This document shows positions 38,066 to 46,817 of a DNA stretch of 46,817 nucleotides, in pieces. How positions within the stretch are numbered: the first letter of the stretch is position 1; each line of letters begins with the position of its first letter. Position numbers and translations under genes: made by a program. This DNA is from Vicinamibacteria bacterium (GTDB taxonomy: Bacteria > Acidobacteriota > Vicinamibacteria > Vicinamibacterales > UBA8438): positions 1 through 46,817 of the forward strand of contig JAJEEA010000516.1 in the NCBI GenBank assembly GCA_022821235.1. The letters run 5' to 3'. The notes beneath the pieces were generated by a model that was given only the letters and a program-made list of their open reading frames with translations, made no database searches and was not told the origin of the DNA.

Positions 38066-40405
38066 ATGCGACAGAACGCCCGACTCATACTCGTGCTCGC
38101 CGTCTGCATGATGCTTGCCGGCTCGGCACCGGCCCGCGGCCAGTCGCAGGGCCCGCCGGTGAGCGGCGAGGCCCCGGCATCGGTCCAGATCACCGCCCCC
38201 GGCGCCGGCATGAGCGCGCCCATCGCCGGCAAGTGGGCGGTGGCGCAGTGGCGCGAGCAGGCGCCGAACCTCGACGGCAACGTGCTCGACGACCCCGCCT
38301 GGGCCGAGGTGCAGCCGGTCAGCGGCTTCCGCCAGAGCGCGCCCGACGAGGGGGAGCCGGCGACGGAGCGGACCGAGGTGCGGGTCGTGTTCACCGACGA
38401 CACCGTCTACTTCGGGGTCGTCTGCTACGATCGCGACCCCTCCGCCATCATCATGAGCGACAGCCGGCGCGACTCGTCGATGAACGACGCCGACAGCTTC
38501 CAGATGGTGCTCGACACCTTCCGCGACCGGCAGAACGGCTTCGTCTTCGGCACCACCCCGGCCGGGCAGGAGTACGACGGCCAGGTGACCGACGAGGGCG
38601 GCGCCCGCCGCGGCAGCCGCTCGGGGGGCGGAGGCGGCTTCTCGCGGGGCAGCGGCGCCGGATTCAACCTCAACTGGGACGGCGCCTGGCAGGTGCAGAC
38701 CGAGATCTCCGACATCGGGTGGAGCGCCGAGTTCGCCATCCCCTTCCGGACCATCCGCTACCCCGACCGCGAGGACCAGGTGTGGGGGATGAACTTCCAG
38801 CGGAACATCCGCCGGCGGAACGAGACCGCGTTCTGGGCGCCCCTGCCCCGGCAGTACAACCTCTACCGGGTCTCGCTGGCGGGGCAGCTCACGGGGGTGC
38901 GCGCCCCCGCCGGCTTCACCGGGAACCTGCAGGTCACCCCCTACGTGGTCGGCGAGATGGCCACGCGCGACCTCGAGCCGAGCAGCGGCGTGCAGGGGTT
39001 CGGCGACTACGGCGCCGACCTCAAGTACAGCGTGACGCCGGGGCTGACCCTCGACGGCACGTGGAGAACGGACTTCGCGCAGGTCGAGGTGGACCAGCAG
39101 CAGATCAACCTCGACCGGTTCAACCTCTTCTTCCCCGAGAAGCGGCCGTTCTTCCTCGAGAACGCCGGCGCCTTCTCGGTGGCGAACCAGTCCAGCGGCC
39201 GGAACCTCGGGCAGACCGAGCTGTTCTTCAGCCGGCGCATCGGCATCCAGGACGGGGCCCAGATCCCAATCATGGGCGGCGCCCGGATGTCGGGCAAGGT
39301 GACCGACTCGACGACGGTGGGTTTCCTGAACATGCAGACCGAGCAGGTCGGCACCGGGGTCAACACCGCCAACAACTTCTCGGTGGCCCGGCTGCGCCGC
39401 GACCTGCCCAACCGCTCGAGCATCGGCGGGCTCTTCGTCAACCGCCAGGGCACCGGCAGCCTCGCCCTGAACGACGACTACAACCGCACCTACGCCGTCG
39501 ACGGCCGGTGGGGCATCGGCGAGAACGGCATGGTGCAGGGCTACCTGGCCCGCACCGAGACGCCCGGCCGCGACGGGCGCGACCACGCCATGAGCGTGAC
39601 GAGCCAGTACAGCTCCCAGGCTTGGCGCGTCGGGGCCGGCTACCAGGAGAACGGGGAGGACTTCAACCCCGAGGTCGGCTACCTCAGCCGCTGGGGCGGG
39701 TTCCGGAAGGTCGACTTCTCGGTCTACAACACCACCCGGCCCGACGACAACCCCCTGAAGTACCAGGAGCTGACGCCGCACATGACCTACACGCGGTTCT
39801 GGAACCTCGACGGCATCATGGAGACGACCTTCGTCCATCTCCACTACGACGGCCAGTTCGAGGACAGCTCGCGGGCGGGGGTCTCCTACGACATCCGACA
39901 GGAGTACGTGTTCGAGGACTTCACGGTGTCGGGCCTCACGGTGCCGGCCGGCCGCTGGGACTTCGAGGAGCTCACCTACTCGTACAGCTCGAACCGGTCG
40001 GCCCCCATCAGCGCCGGCATCCGGGCCACCACCGCGGGGTTCTTCAACGGCAACATCGTCACCATCCGGCCGTCGATAAACGCCCGCTACGGCGAAACCT
40101 TCAACCTGTCGCTGAGCTACAGCCGGAACGACATCGACCTGCCCAGCGGCAGCACCGTCACCAACCTGAGCAGCATCGACATCGGCTACAACTTCTCGCC
40201 GCGGCTCTACGCCCAGACCCTCCTGCAGCACAACGACAGCGCCGACCTCTGGGCGGTGAACTTCCGCGTGGGCTGGCTGCAGGACGCCAACACCGGGTTC
40301 TTCTTCGTCTACAACGAGACCGACGGGCTCGGCGACTTCATCCCCTCCTACGCCGGCCGCAGCGTCATCCTGAAGTACAGCTACCTGTTCGACGTGCTCG
40401 ACTGA
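38066..40405 (+). CDS. DUF5916 / CBM9-like outer-membrane-associated protein
   Basis: APNLDGNVLDDPAWAEVQPVSGFRQSAPDEGEPATERTEVRVVFTDDTVYFGVVCYDRDPSAIIMSDSRRD; DGTWRTDFAQVEVDQQQINLDRFNLFFPEKRPFFLENAGAF. Confidence 0.9.
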   Translation: MRQNARLILVLAVCMMLAGSAPARGQSQGPPVSGEAPASVQITAPGAGMSAPIAGKWAVAQWREQAPNLDGNVLDDPAWAEVQPVSGFRQSAPDEGEPATERTEVRVVFTDDTVYFGVVCYDRDPSAIIMSDSRRDSSMNDADSFQMVLDTFRDRQNGFVFGTTPAGQEYDGQVTDEGGARRGSRSGGGGGFSRGSGAGFNLNWDGAWQVQTEISDIGWSAEFAIPFRTIRYPDREDQVWGMNFQRNIRRRNETAFWAPLPRQYNLYRVSLAGQLTGVRAPAGFTGNLQVTPYVVGEMATRDLEPSSGVQGFGDYGADLKYSVTPGLTLDGTWRTDFAQVEVDQQQINLDRFNLFFPEKRPFFLENAGAFSVANQSSGRNLGQTELFFSRRIGIQDGAQIPIMGGARMSGKVTDSTTVGFLNMQTEQVGTGVNTANNFSVARLRRDLPNRSSIGGLFVNRQGTGSLALNDDYNRTYAVDGRWGIGENGMVQGYLARTETPGRDGRDHAMSVTSQYSSQAWRVGAGYQENGEDFNPEVGYLSRWGGFRKVDFSVYNTTRPDDNPLKYQELTPHMTYTRFWNLDGIMETTFVHLHYDGQFEDSSRAGVSYDIRQEYVFEDFTVSGLTVPAGRWDFEELTYSYSSNRSAPISAGIRATTAGFFNGNIVTIRPSINARYGETFNLSLSYSRNDIDLPSGSTVTNLSSIDIGYNFSPRLYAQTLLQHNDSADLWAVNFRVGWLQDANTGFFFVYNETDGLGDFIPSYAGRSVILKYSYLFDVLD

Positions 40406-40433
40406 CGGCGCTCCCGCGTCCAGGGGTTCGACC

Positions 40434-40640
40434 GCGACCGAGGTTCACGCATGGCGAAGGCGCCACCTGAACGGAAGCCGAATCGGAAGGCAGAGGCTTC
40501 GTCGACCGCACGCTGAACCGCATCGACACGGCCGGCAGCGACTGAGGTTCAACCCATGGCGAAGGCACCACCCGAACGGAAAGCACGCGCCGAGGCCGGA
40601 GGGTTCGTCGACCGCGCCCTGAACGCCATCGAGACCATCG
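40434..40640 (+). repeat. Imperfect 105-bp tandem duplication of the AbgT gene start
   Basis: gaccgaggttcacgcATGGCGAAGGCGCCACCTGAACGGAA (ATG 40451) versus gactgaggttcaacccATGGCGAAGGCACCACCCGAACGGAA (ATG 40556); ttcgtcgaccgc..ctgaac also duplicated. Confidence 0.88.
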
Positions 40641-42115
40641 GCAACCGGCTGCCCGACCCGGCCATCCTGTTCCTGCTGCTGCTGGTGCTGACGTGGATCG
40701 CGTCGGCGATCCTGGCCCCGATCGAGTTCGCCGAGGTCGACCCGCGCAGCGGCGAGCCGTTGCGAATCGCCAACCAGTTGACGGGCACCGCCCTCGCCAC
40801 GTTCCTGGTGCAGCTCGTGCCCACCTTCACCGGGTTCGCGCCCCTCGGCGTGGTGCTGGTGGCGCTGCTCGGGGTCGGGGTGGCCGAGAAGACCGGCTTC
40901 ATCAACGCCGGCCTCAAGCTGATCCTGGGCCGGACGTCCGCGAGCCTGCTGACCCCGATGCTCATCCTGGCCGCCATCGTCAGCCACACCGCGGCCGACG
41001 CCGGCTACGTGCTCGTCATCCCCCTGGGCGGGGTCATCTTCTACGCGGCGGGCCGGCACCCCCTGGCCGGCATCTCGGCCGCCTTCGCGGGAGTCTCGGG
41101 CGGGTTCTCGGCCAACTTCATCCCGTCGGGCATCGACCCCCTGCTGCAGGGCTTCACCCAGCAGGCGGCCCAGATCCTCGACGCCGAGCGGATGGTCAAC
41201 CCCCTGAGCAACCTCGGGTTCACCGCCCTCTCGTCGCTCCTCGTCATCGGCGTCGGCTGGTACCTGACCGACCGCGTCATCGAGCCGCGCCTGCAGGACA
41301 CGCCGGTCGACGGCGACCCCGCCGAGATGCCGAAGATGGACGAGTTGAACGACGCGGACCGGCGCGGCTTCCTCGCCGGCGTCGGTGCCATGGTCGCGGG
41401 GCTCCTGGTGCTCACCCTGTGGGCGCTGCCCGAGGGGTCGTCCCTGCGCGATCCGGACGGCTCGCTGAGCAGCTTCGCCGCCCCCCTGATGGGCATGATG
41501 GTGCCCCTCATCTTCCTGCTGTTCCTGATTCCGGGGGTGGTGCACGGCTACGTCGCGGGCACCGTGAAGACGCACCGCGACATCGTCAAGGGCATGACCG
41601 CGGCGATGGGCACGATGGCCTACTACCTGGTGATGGCGTTCTTCGCGGCCCAGTTCATCGCCGCCTTCAACAACTCGAACGTCGGCCTGCTCATCGCCCT
41701 CAAGGGCGCCAACTTCCTGCGCGACCTCGCCCTGCCCCCGCAGGTCACCATCGTCGGCATCATCCTGCTGACGTCGGTCGTCAACATCTTCGTCGGCTCG
41801 GCCTCCGCCAAGTGGGCGCTCCTCTCGAGCATCTTCGTGCCGATGCTCATGGGGCTCGGCATCGCGCCGGAGCTGACCCAGGCCGCCTACCGCGTCGGCG
41901 ACAGCGTGACCAACATCATCACGCCCCTCATGCCGTACTTCCCGCTGGTCGTCGTCTTCTGCCAGCGCTACGTCAAGTCGACGGGCATCGGCACCGTGGC
42001 GTCCCTCATGCTGCCCTACTCGGTCGTGCTGCTGGTGACCTGGACCCTGTTCCTGATCGTCTACTGGATCGTCGGCCTGCCCCTGGGCATCCAGGGCGCC
42101 TACACGTACCCGTGA
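40556..42115 (+). CDS. AbgT family transporter
   Basis: ALNAIETIGNRLPDPAILFLLLLVLTWIASAILAPIEF; GVGVAEKTGFINAGLKLIL; SHTAADAGYVLVIPLGGVIFYAAGRHPLAGISAAFAGVSGGFSANFIPSGIDPLLQGFTQQAAQ. Confidence 0.93.
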   Translation: MAKAPPERKARAEAGGFVDRALNAIETIGNRLPDPAILFLLLLVLTWIASAILAPIEFAEVDPRSGEPLRIANQLTGTALATFLVQLVPTFTGFAPLGVVLVALLGVGVAEKTGFINAGLKLILGRTSASLLTPMLILAAIVSHTAADAGYVLVIPLGGVIFYAAGRHPLAGISAAFAGVSGGFSANFIPSGIDPLLQGFTQQAAQILDAERMVNPLSNLGFTALSSLLVIGVGWYLTDRVIEPRLQDTPVDGDPAEMPKMDELNDADRRGFLAGVGAMVAGLLVLTLWALPEGSSLRDPDGSLSSFAAPLMGMMVPLIFLLFLIPGVVHGYVAGTVKTHRDIVKGMTAAMGTMAYYLVMAFFAAQFIAAFNNSNVGLLIALKGANFLRDLALPPQVTIVGIILLTSVVNIFVGSASAKWALLSSIFVPMLMGLGIAPELTQAAYRVGDSVTNIITPLMPYFPLVVVFCQRYVKSTGIGTVASLMLPYSVVLLVTWTLFLIVYWIVGLPLGIQGAYTYP

Positions 42116-42182
42116 GCTCCCGCCCCGGGCGGGAACGATGCCGATGATTCAGCAAGAGCAGACCGCGCTGTGACAAAATGGC

Positions 42183-43034
42183 TTGGTGATGCTGCACGGT
42201 GCCCGCGCCCCCGCGGACGGCGAAGAGTTGCGCAGGGCGATCGAGGGCGTTGTCGCCGGACTTGCGCCCGACCAGGTCATCCTCTTCGGCTCCGCGGCGC
42301 GAGGAGACTTGTCGGAGCGGAGCGATCTCGATCTTCTGGTCATCAAGGAGGCCGACGGCGCGGACGAAGAGCGACGCGGCCCCCTCAGCTTGACGGACGT
42401 GACCCGTGACGTGGACATCCTGGTCAGCACCAGGACGGCGGCGGAAGCCGCGCGGGACTACGCGGGCGACGTGCGGGGCGTCGCCGTGGAGACAGGCATC
42501 ACCGTCTATACGAGAGAGGGCTTCGACGCGATCAGGACCGGACCCACGTATCTGGATGACGGCAAGGTGGTGAGAAGAACGCTGTTCAGACCCGATCACG
42601 CCCCCGAGTTCCTCGACCGGGCGGAACGGAAGTGGCGTATCGCGAATTCACCTCAGCTTCATCCCGCCGACCGGTGCGAGAACCTGCAGGCCGCGATGGA
42701 GCAGGCCATGAAGGGTCTGTCCGTCGCGCAGGGGCGCCGGATCGTCCATAGGCATGACCTCAACGCCATTTGGGACGACGCCGAGCGGGACGGTGAACGG
42801 ATCGCGGCGAACCGCAACAAGACGGACCTGGACAACCTGACCCGGTACGCCGGGATCTATCAGTACTGGAACCCGAGACCCGGAATGCCCGAGAAGACGT
42901 GGAACGCCACAAAGGACACCGGGAAGGATGTGCTCGAGCACGCCAGGAAGAGAATTCCCATCCTCGTCAGGGAAACGCACGATCGGCTGAAGGGAGAACC
43001 GGGCACACCCGAAACACCGAGCCCACAGAGCTGA
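42183..43034 (+). CDS. Fused MNT-type nucleotidyltransferase + HEPN-domain protein
   Basis: VILFGSAARGDLSERSDLDLLVIKE (GSxxRG...SDxDL); C-terminal LDRAERKWRIANSPQLHPADRCENLQAAMEQAMKGLSVAQGRRIVHRHDLNAIWDDAE (Rx4H-type HEPN motif). Confidence 0.82.
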   Translation: MVMLHGARAPADGEELRRAIEGVVAGLAPDQVILFGSAARGDLSERSDLDLLVIKEADGADEERRGPLSLTDVTRDVDILVSTRTAAEAARDYAGDVRGVAVETGITVYTREGFDAIRTGPTYLDDGKVVRRTLFRPDHAPEFLDRAERKWRIANSPQLHPADRCENLQAAMEQAMKGLSVAQGRRIVHRHDLNAIWDDAERDGERIAANRNKTDLDNLTRYAGIYQYWNPRPGMPEKTWNATKDTGKDVLEHARKRIPILVRETHDRLKGEPGTPETPSPQS

Positions 43035-43144
43035 CCTCGCGGGCCTCGAAGAAGACGACGGAGATTCGCCGACGCGGAGGGGGAACGCCGATGACGGGTG
43101 GCGGCCCGTCATCGGCGCAGGCGTTTGCGCTGCCCGCGGGCGCG

Positions 43145-44506
43145 CTACACGCCGGCGAGCGGCTCGATGGGCTCGAGCGGGAGCGACCCGGTGGCGTCGC
43201 CGAACTTCTCGGCCGGGACCCCGGCGCGCTGGAGCATCGCGACGAGGAGGTTGTTCATCGGGGTGTCCTTCGAGTGGCGCAGGACGCGGCCGCCCTTCAC
43301 CCCGCCGGCCCCGCCGATCATGACCAGGGGCAGGTCGATGTGCGAGTGCTCGTTGGCGTCGCTGATGCCGCCGCCGTGCAGGACGAGCGAGTGGTCGAGC
43401 AGGTTGCCGTCGCCGTCCGGCGTCGACCTCAGCTTGTCGAGGAAGTGCGCGGTCAGCCCGATGTGGTACTGGTTGACCTTGGCCCCCTGCTCGAACTTGA
43501 GGGGGTCGTGCTGGTGGTGCGACACCGCGTGGTGCGCGGCGTTCACGCCCAGCTCGGGATAGGCGCGGTTGGTCTGCTCCTTGCCGAGGGTGAACACGAA
43601 GACGCGGGTGATGTCGGCCTTGAAGGCGACGGCCAGCAGGTCGAACATCAGCTTCGCGTGCGCGTCGTAGTCCTCGGGCACGCCGATGGGCCGGTCGGGC
43701 AGCTCGAGGACCGACTCGCCGTGCTGGCGCTCGGCGACCTGGATGCGGCGCTCGATCTCGCGGACCGAGTCGAGGTACTCACCGACGCTGTTGCGGTCGG
43801 CGGCGCCCAGCTTCTGCTGGAGGTGGGAGATGTCCTGCGTCACCCAGTCGAGGATGCTGCGGTCCTCCTGGAGCTGCGCGAGCCGCTGCTCGGGGGTGCC
43901 GCCGTCGCCGAACATGCGCTGGAAGACGATGCGCGGGTTCGTCTCGTGGGGGTTCGGGGTGGTGGCGGTGCGCCACGAGATGCTGTTGGTGTAGACGCAA
44001 CTGTAGCCGTTGTCGCAGTTGCCGATGAGATAGGTCTGCTCCATCGCCAGCTCGAGCGACGTGAGCGGCGTGTCGCCGCCGATGTGCTGCGCGGCGATCT
44101 GGTCCGCGGTGATGCCGTTGCGGACGTCTGCGCCTTCGGTCTCCTTCGGGTGCACGCCGCTGAGACAGACGGTGCCGGCCCGCGAGTGCTCGCCGTTGCC
44201 GTCGCCGAGGGCCTCGGCCTGCTTCTGGCTGAGGCCGATGGGGACGACGACCTGGTCCTGGAACGGGGCGAGGGGGCTGAGCGTCCGCGACAGCTCGGTG
44301 AGCTTCCCGTCGCCGACCGGCTGCCACGACTTCATCACCGCCCCGTTGGGGATGTAGACGAAGCCGAGCCGGCGCACCGGCTTCGCCGCGGTGCTGGCGA
44401 GGGCGGTGGCGGCGGGCACCATCGCGTCGAGCAGCGGCAACGCGAGGCTGACCCCCATGCCGCGGAGGAACGTCCGACGGGGCAACGCCATCTTGCTGAT
44501 GAACAT
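43145..44506 (-). CDS. DUF1552 domain-containing protein
   Basis: LPRRTFLRGMGVSLALPLLDAMVPAATA; RLGFVYIPNGAVMKSWQPVGDGKLTELSRTLSPLAPFQDQVVV; LHGGGISDANEHSHIDLPLVMIGGAGG. Confidence 0.92.
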   Translation of the reverse strand: MFISKMALPRRTFLRGMGVSLALPLLDAMVPAATALASTAAKPVRRLGFVYIPNGAVMKSWQPVGDGKLTELSRTLSPLAPFQDQVVVPIGLSQKQAEALGDGNGEHSRAGTVCLSGVHPKETEGADVRNGITADQIAAQHIGGDTPLTSLELAMEQTYLIGNCDNGYSCVYTNSISWRTATTPNPHETNPRIVFQRMFGDGGTPEQRLAQLQEDRSILDWVTQDISHLQQKLGAADRNSVGEYLDSVREIERRIQVAERQHGESVLELPDRPIGVPEDYDAHAKLMFDLLAVAFKADITRVFVFTLGKEQTNRAYPELGVNAAHHAVSHHQHDPLKFEQGAKVNQYHIGLTAHFLDKLRSTPDGDGNLLDHSLVLHGGGISDANEHSHIDLPLVMIGGAGGVKGGRVLRHSKDTPMNNLLVAMLQRAGVPAEKFGDATGSLPLEPIEPLAGV

Positions 44507-44642
44507 GACAGTCAGTCTCCTTCAACCGAACTGTATCAGACTCCTTGAACGGGCCGTGGTCTTTACAGTTGAGTCCAATCCTGCATCGCATTCCGTTCGC
44601 CACCGTCCGGCCGCGCCGGTTGCCCGCTTGCTCAGAGGCCGG

Positions 44643-44966
44643 CTACAGGCAGTCGCCGAGAAGAGAATCCACCAAACTGCCGCAGTCTAGCTCACTCCGG
44701 CGGCTGCGGATGCAGTTTACTTCCCTGCGAACAGCAAACTCCGTGGGACTGTGGTTGCCGAGCAGGGCCAGCCGCTCGCAGGCTTCTTCAAGGTCGCGCC
44801 GCAGGGCCGTTAGCCCACGCGCACCCCGCGGGGCCGCGTCCCGGAGGCTGCCATCGACACAGATGGACTGCTCCCGCTCCCCGAGGGAAAAACCTCCCCA
44901 CGCAGCCCCAAAGCCAACGATGGCGCCAACGGCCGCGGTCACAACGGTTCGCTTCTGCAACTGCAT
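44643..44966 (-). CDS. Small Cys-containing membrane-anchored hypothetical protein
   Basis: MQLQKRTVVTAAVGAIVGFGAAWGGFSLGEREQSICVDGSLRDAAPRGARGLTALRRDLEEACERLALLGNHSPTEFAVRREVNCIRSRRSELDCGSLVDSLLGDCL; starts 5 bp after the DUF1592 gene stop. Confidence 0.6.
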   Translation of the reverse strand: MQLQKRTVVTAAVGAIVGFGAAWGGFSLGEREQSICVDGSLRDAAPRGARGLTALRRDLEEACERLALLGNHSPTEFAVRREVNCIRSRRSELDCGSLVDSLLGDCL

Positions 44967-44971
44967 GGTAC

Positions 44972-46817
44972 TCACTCGGCATCCGCGACGACACCGGCCA
45001 GGCGCATCTGGAACGGCGTGCTCTGCACCACGCCGACCACCAAGGAGGCGAGGCCGTAGTCGTCCGCCGCCGAGCCGCGCACGATCCGCCGGACGGCCGG
45101 CGCGTCGTAGTACTCGATGCCGCGGCCGAGCGCATAGATCAGCAGCTTCTCGGTCACCACCGTCGCGAACTGCTCCCGGTCGCGCACGAGCAGCCCGCGC
45201 AGCTCGGCTGGCCCGTCGAACGCGGTGCCGTCGGGCATGGTGCCCGAGGCGTCGATGGCGATGCCCCCGGGCATGTGCCCGCGCCACCGCCCGATCGCGT
45301 CGAAGTTCTCGAGGACCAGCCCCAGCGGGTCCATCACGCGGTGGCAGCTCGCGCACACCGGGTTCTCGCGGTGCTGCTCCATCCGCTCGCGCATCGCCAG
45401 CACCCTGCCCGTGTCCTCGGCCGGCTCGAGCTCGGGCACGTTGGGCGGCGGGGGCGGCGGCGGCGTCCCCAGCACGTTCTCGAGCACCCACTTGCCGCGT
45501 CCCACCGGCGAGGTGCGGTCCGGATACGAGGTGACGGTGAGGATGCTGCCCTGGCCGAGCAGCCCCCGGCGGTTGCCGTCGGCCAGCGACACGCGCCGGA
45601 AGTCGCTGCCGTAGACGCCGGGGACGCCGTAGTGCCGGGCGAGCCGCTCGTTCAGGAACGTGTGGTCGGCGGTGAGCAGGTCGGTCACGCCGCGGCCCTC
45701 GCGGAGGATGCTGTCGAAGAACAGCTCCGTCTCGCGCACGAAGTCCTGCCGCAGGCTCTCGCCGAAGTCGGGGAAGAGCACGTCGGAGGGCAGCGCCCCC
45801 GAGATGTTGCGCAGGCGCAGCCACTGCCCCGCGAAGTTGCGGGCGAGGGCCTCGGAGCGGGGGTCGGCGAGCATCCGCCGCACCTGCGCCTCGACGGTCG
45901 CGGGATCCTCGAGGCCGCCCTCCTCGGCGACCGCCAGCAGCTCGTCGTCGGGCAGGCTGCTCCACAGGAAGAACGAGATGCGCGACGCCAGCTCGAGGCC
46001 GCTGAGCCGATAGGGTGTGCCCGGCTCGGCCCCGGGCGGGTCCGAGACCACCCGGAACAGGAAGTCGGGGCTCACGAGCAGGGCCCGGAGCGCGCGCTCG
46101 ATACCCGCCTCGAAGCCGCCGGCCAGCCGTCCTTGCTCGTAGAAGGCCACGAGCGGGGCGAGGTCGCGCCCGGTGACGGGGCGGCGGTAGGCGCGGCGGG
46201 CGAGGGACGACAGGATCTGCCGCGCGCAGGGCGCCTCCTCGGCCGCGTTCCCGGGCTGGCAGACGAAGATGCGGCGCCGCGCCGGGGTGTCCTCGATGCC
46301 GGTCTCGTCGAACGGCCCGGTGATGGTGAGGGTGCCCAGGTGCGGCGCGTACAGCAGGTAGTCGCCCTCGCCGTGGGGGCGGTCGAACGGCTGCCGGAGG
46401 CTCTCGGCCAGGGCCCCGGTCTTCCTGATGAAGGTGGCGGTGACCGTGCGCGGGCCGGCCGCGACGGGGACGCGCACCCGCAGGTCCTCGGGCCCGGTGT
46501 TGTAGGCGGCGCCCTGGTCCCGGTCGGGGTCGATCGGCGCCAGCGGGAACAGGGCGACCCGCTCGCCGTCCACGCTGACCTCGAGCTGGTGCGGCTCGCG
46601 GATCGGGGCGCCCGCGAACAGGTCGAGCATGGCGAGCTCGATGTCGTACTCGCCGTCCCGCGGGAAGTTGTACGACACCGAGAGCCCGCCCCGGGTGCCG
46701 AAGGGCAGGCCGTCCTGGTGCCCGTACTGGGAGAGGTCGGAGACGATGCGGAAGGTCTCGCCGGTCGGGGCCATCGGCGACGCCCCCACCGCGAGCCGGC
46801 TGATTAAGCGCGCCGCG
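44972..46817 (-). CDS. DUF1592/DUF1588/DUF1585-containing protein; N-terminus off window
   Basis: AARLISRLAVGASPMAPTGETFRIVSDLSQYGHQDGLPFGTRGGLSVSYNFPRDGEYDIE; RISFFLWSSLPDDELL; DRTSPVGRGKWVLENVLGTPPPPPPPNVPELE; CASCHRVMDPLGLVLENFDAIGRWR. Open to the window edge. Confidence 0.93.
   Translation of the reverse strand, partial: AARLISRLAVGASPMAPTGETFRIVSDLSQYGHQDGLPFGTRGGLSVSYNFPRDGEYDIELAMLDLFAGAPIREPHQLEVSVDGERVALFPLAPIDPDRDQGAAYNTGPEDLRVRVPVAAGPRTVTATFIRKTGALAESLRQPFDRPHGEGDYLLYAPHLGTLTITGPFDETGIEDTPARRRIFVCQPGNAAEEAPCARQILSSLARRAYRRPVTGRDLAPLVAFYEQGRLAGGFEAGIERALRALLVSPDFLFRVVSDPPGAEPGTPYRLSGLELASRISFFLWSSLPDDELLAVAEEGGLEDPATVEAQVRRMLADPRSEALARNFAGQWLRLRNISGALPSDVLFPDFGESLRQDFVRETELFFDSILREGRGVTDLLTADHTFLNERLARHYGVPGVYGSDFRRVSLADGNRRGLLGQGSILTVTSYPDRTSPVGRGKWVLENVLGTPPPPPPPNVPELEPAEDTGRVLAMRERMEQHRENPVCASCHRVMDPLGLVLENFDAIGRWRGHMPGGIAIDASGTMPDGTAFDGPAELRGLLVRDREQFATVVTEKLLIYALGRGIEYYDAPAVRRIVRGSAADDYGLASLVVGVVQSTPFQMRLAGVVADAE

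Noticed and set aside
37973-40231. 752-aa minus-strand ORF
   Set aside because: Antisense shadow of the DUF5916 gene.
42899-44548. 549-aa plus-strand ORF
   Set aside because: Antisense shadow of the DUF1552 gene; repetitive V/A/R/D/G composition.
45275-46807. 510-aa plus-strand ORF
   Set aside because: Antisense shadow of the DUF1592 gene.

Overview
High-GC bacterial chromosome segment of about 46.8 kb. By eye it looks like Acidobacteriota/Vicinamibacteria-type gene content (DUF1552/DUF1592 pair, Oar-like TonB receptor, DUF5916/CBM9 protein, secreted S9 peptidase, DASS and AbgT transporters), but taxonomy is inference. No rRNA, tRNA, CRISPR array or transposase was recognised. Accessory content is interspersed among metabolic genes: an OLD-like AAA ATPase + DUF4276/TOPRIM-like pair with an apparent frameshift (4947-7085); an RloA-like ATPase + RloB pair next to a phosphatase-ADP-ribosylglycohydrolase fusion, the whole segment bracketed by imperfect ~105-bp direct repeats derived from the 3' end of a paraoxonase/SMP-30-like gene (17077-21084); two tandem AAA-ATPase/PD-(D/E)XK paralogues plus a remnant of another copy (29788-33245); two different VapBC modules; and a fused MNT-HEPN protein. 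The most unusual sequence-level pattern is a set of imperfect tandem duplications of 71-73 bp or 100-106 bp sitting at gene starts, gene ends and intergenic regions. The STPK at 14620 also ends in a hydrophobic pentapeptide-repeat (GxxA-phi) domain. All family names are from motif recognition only; no database searches were run.
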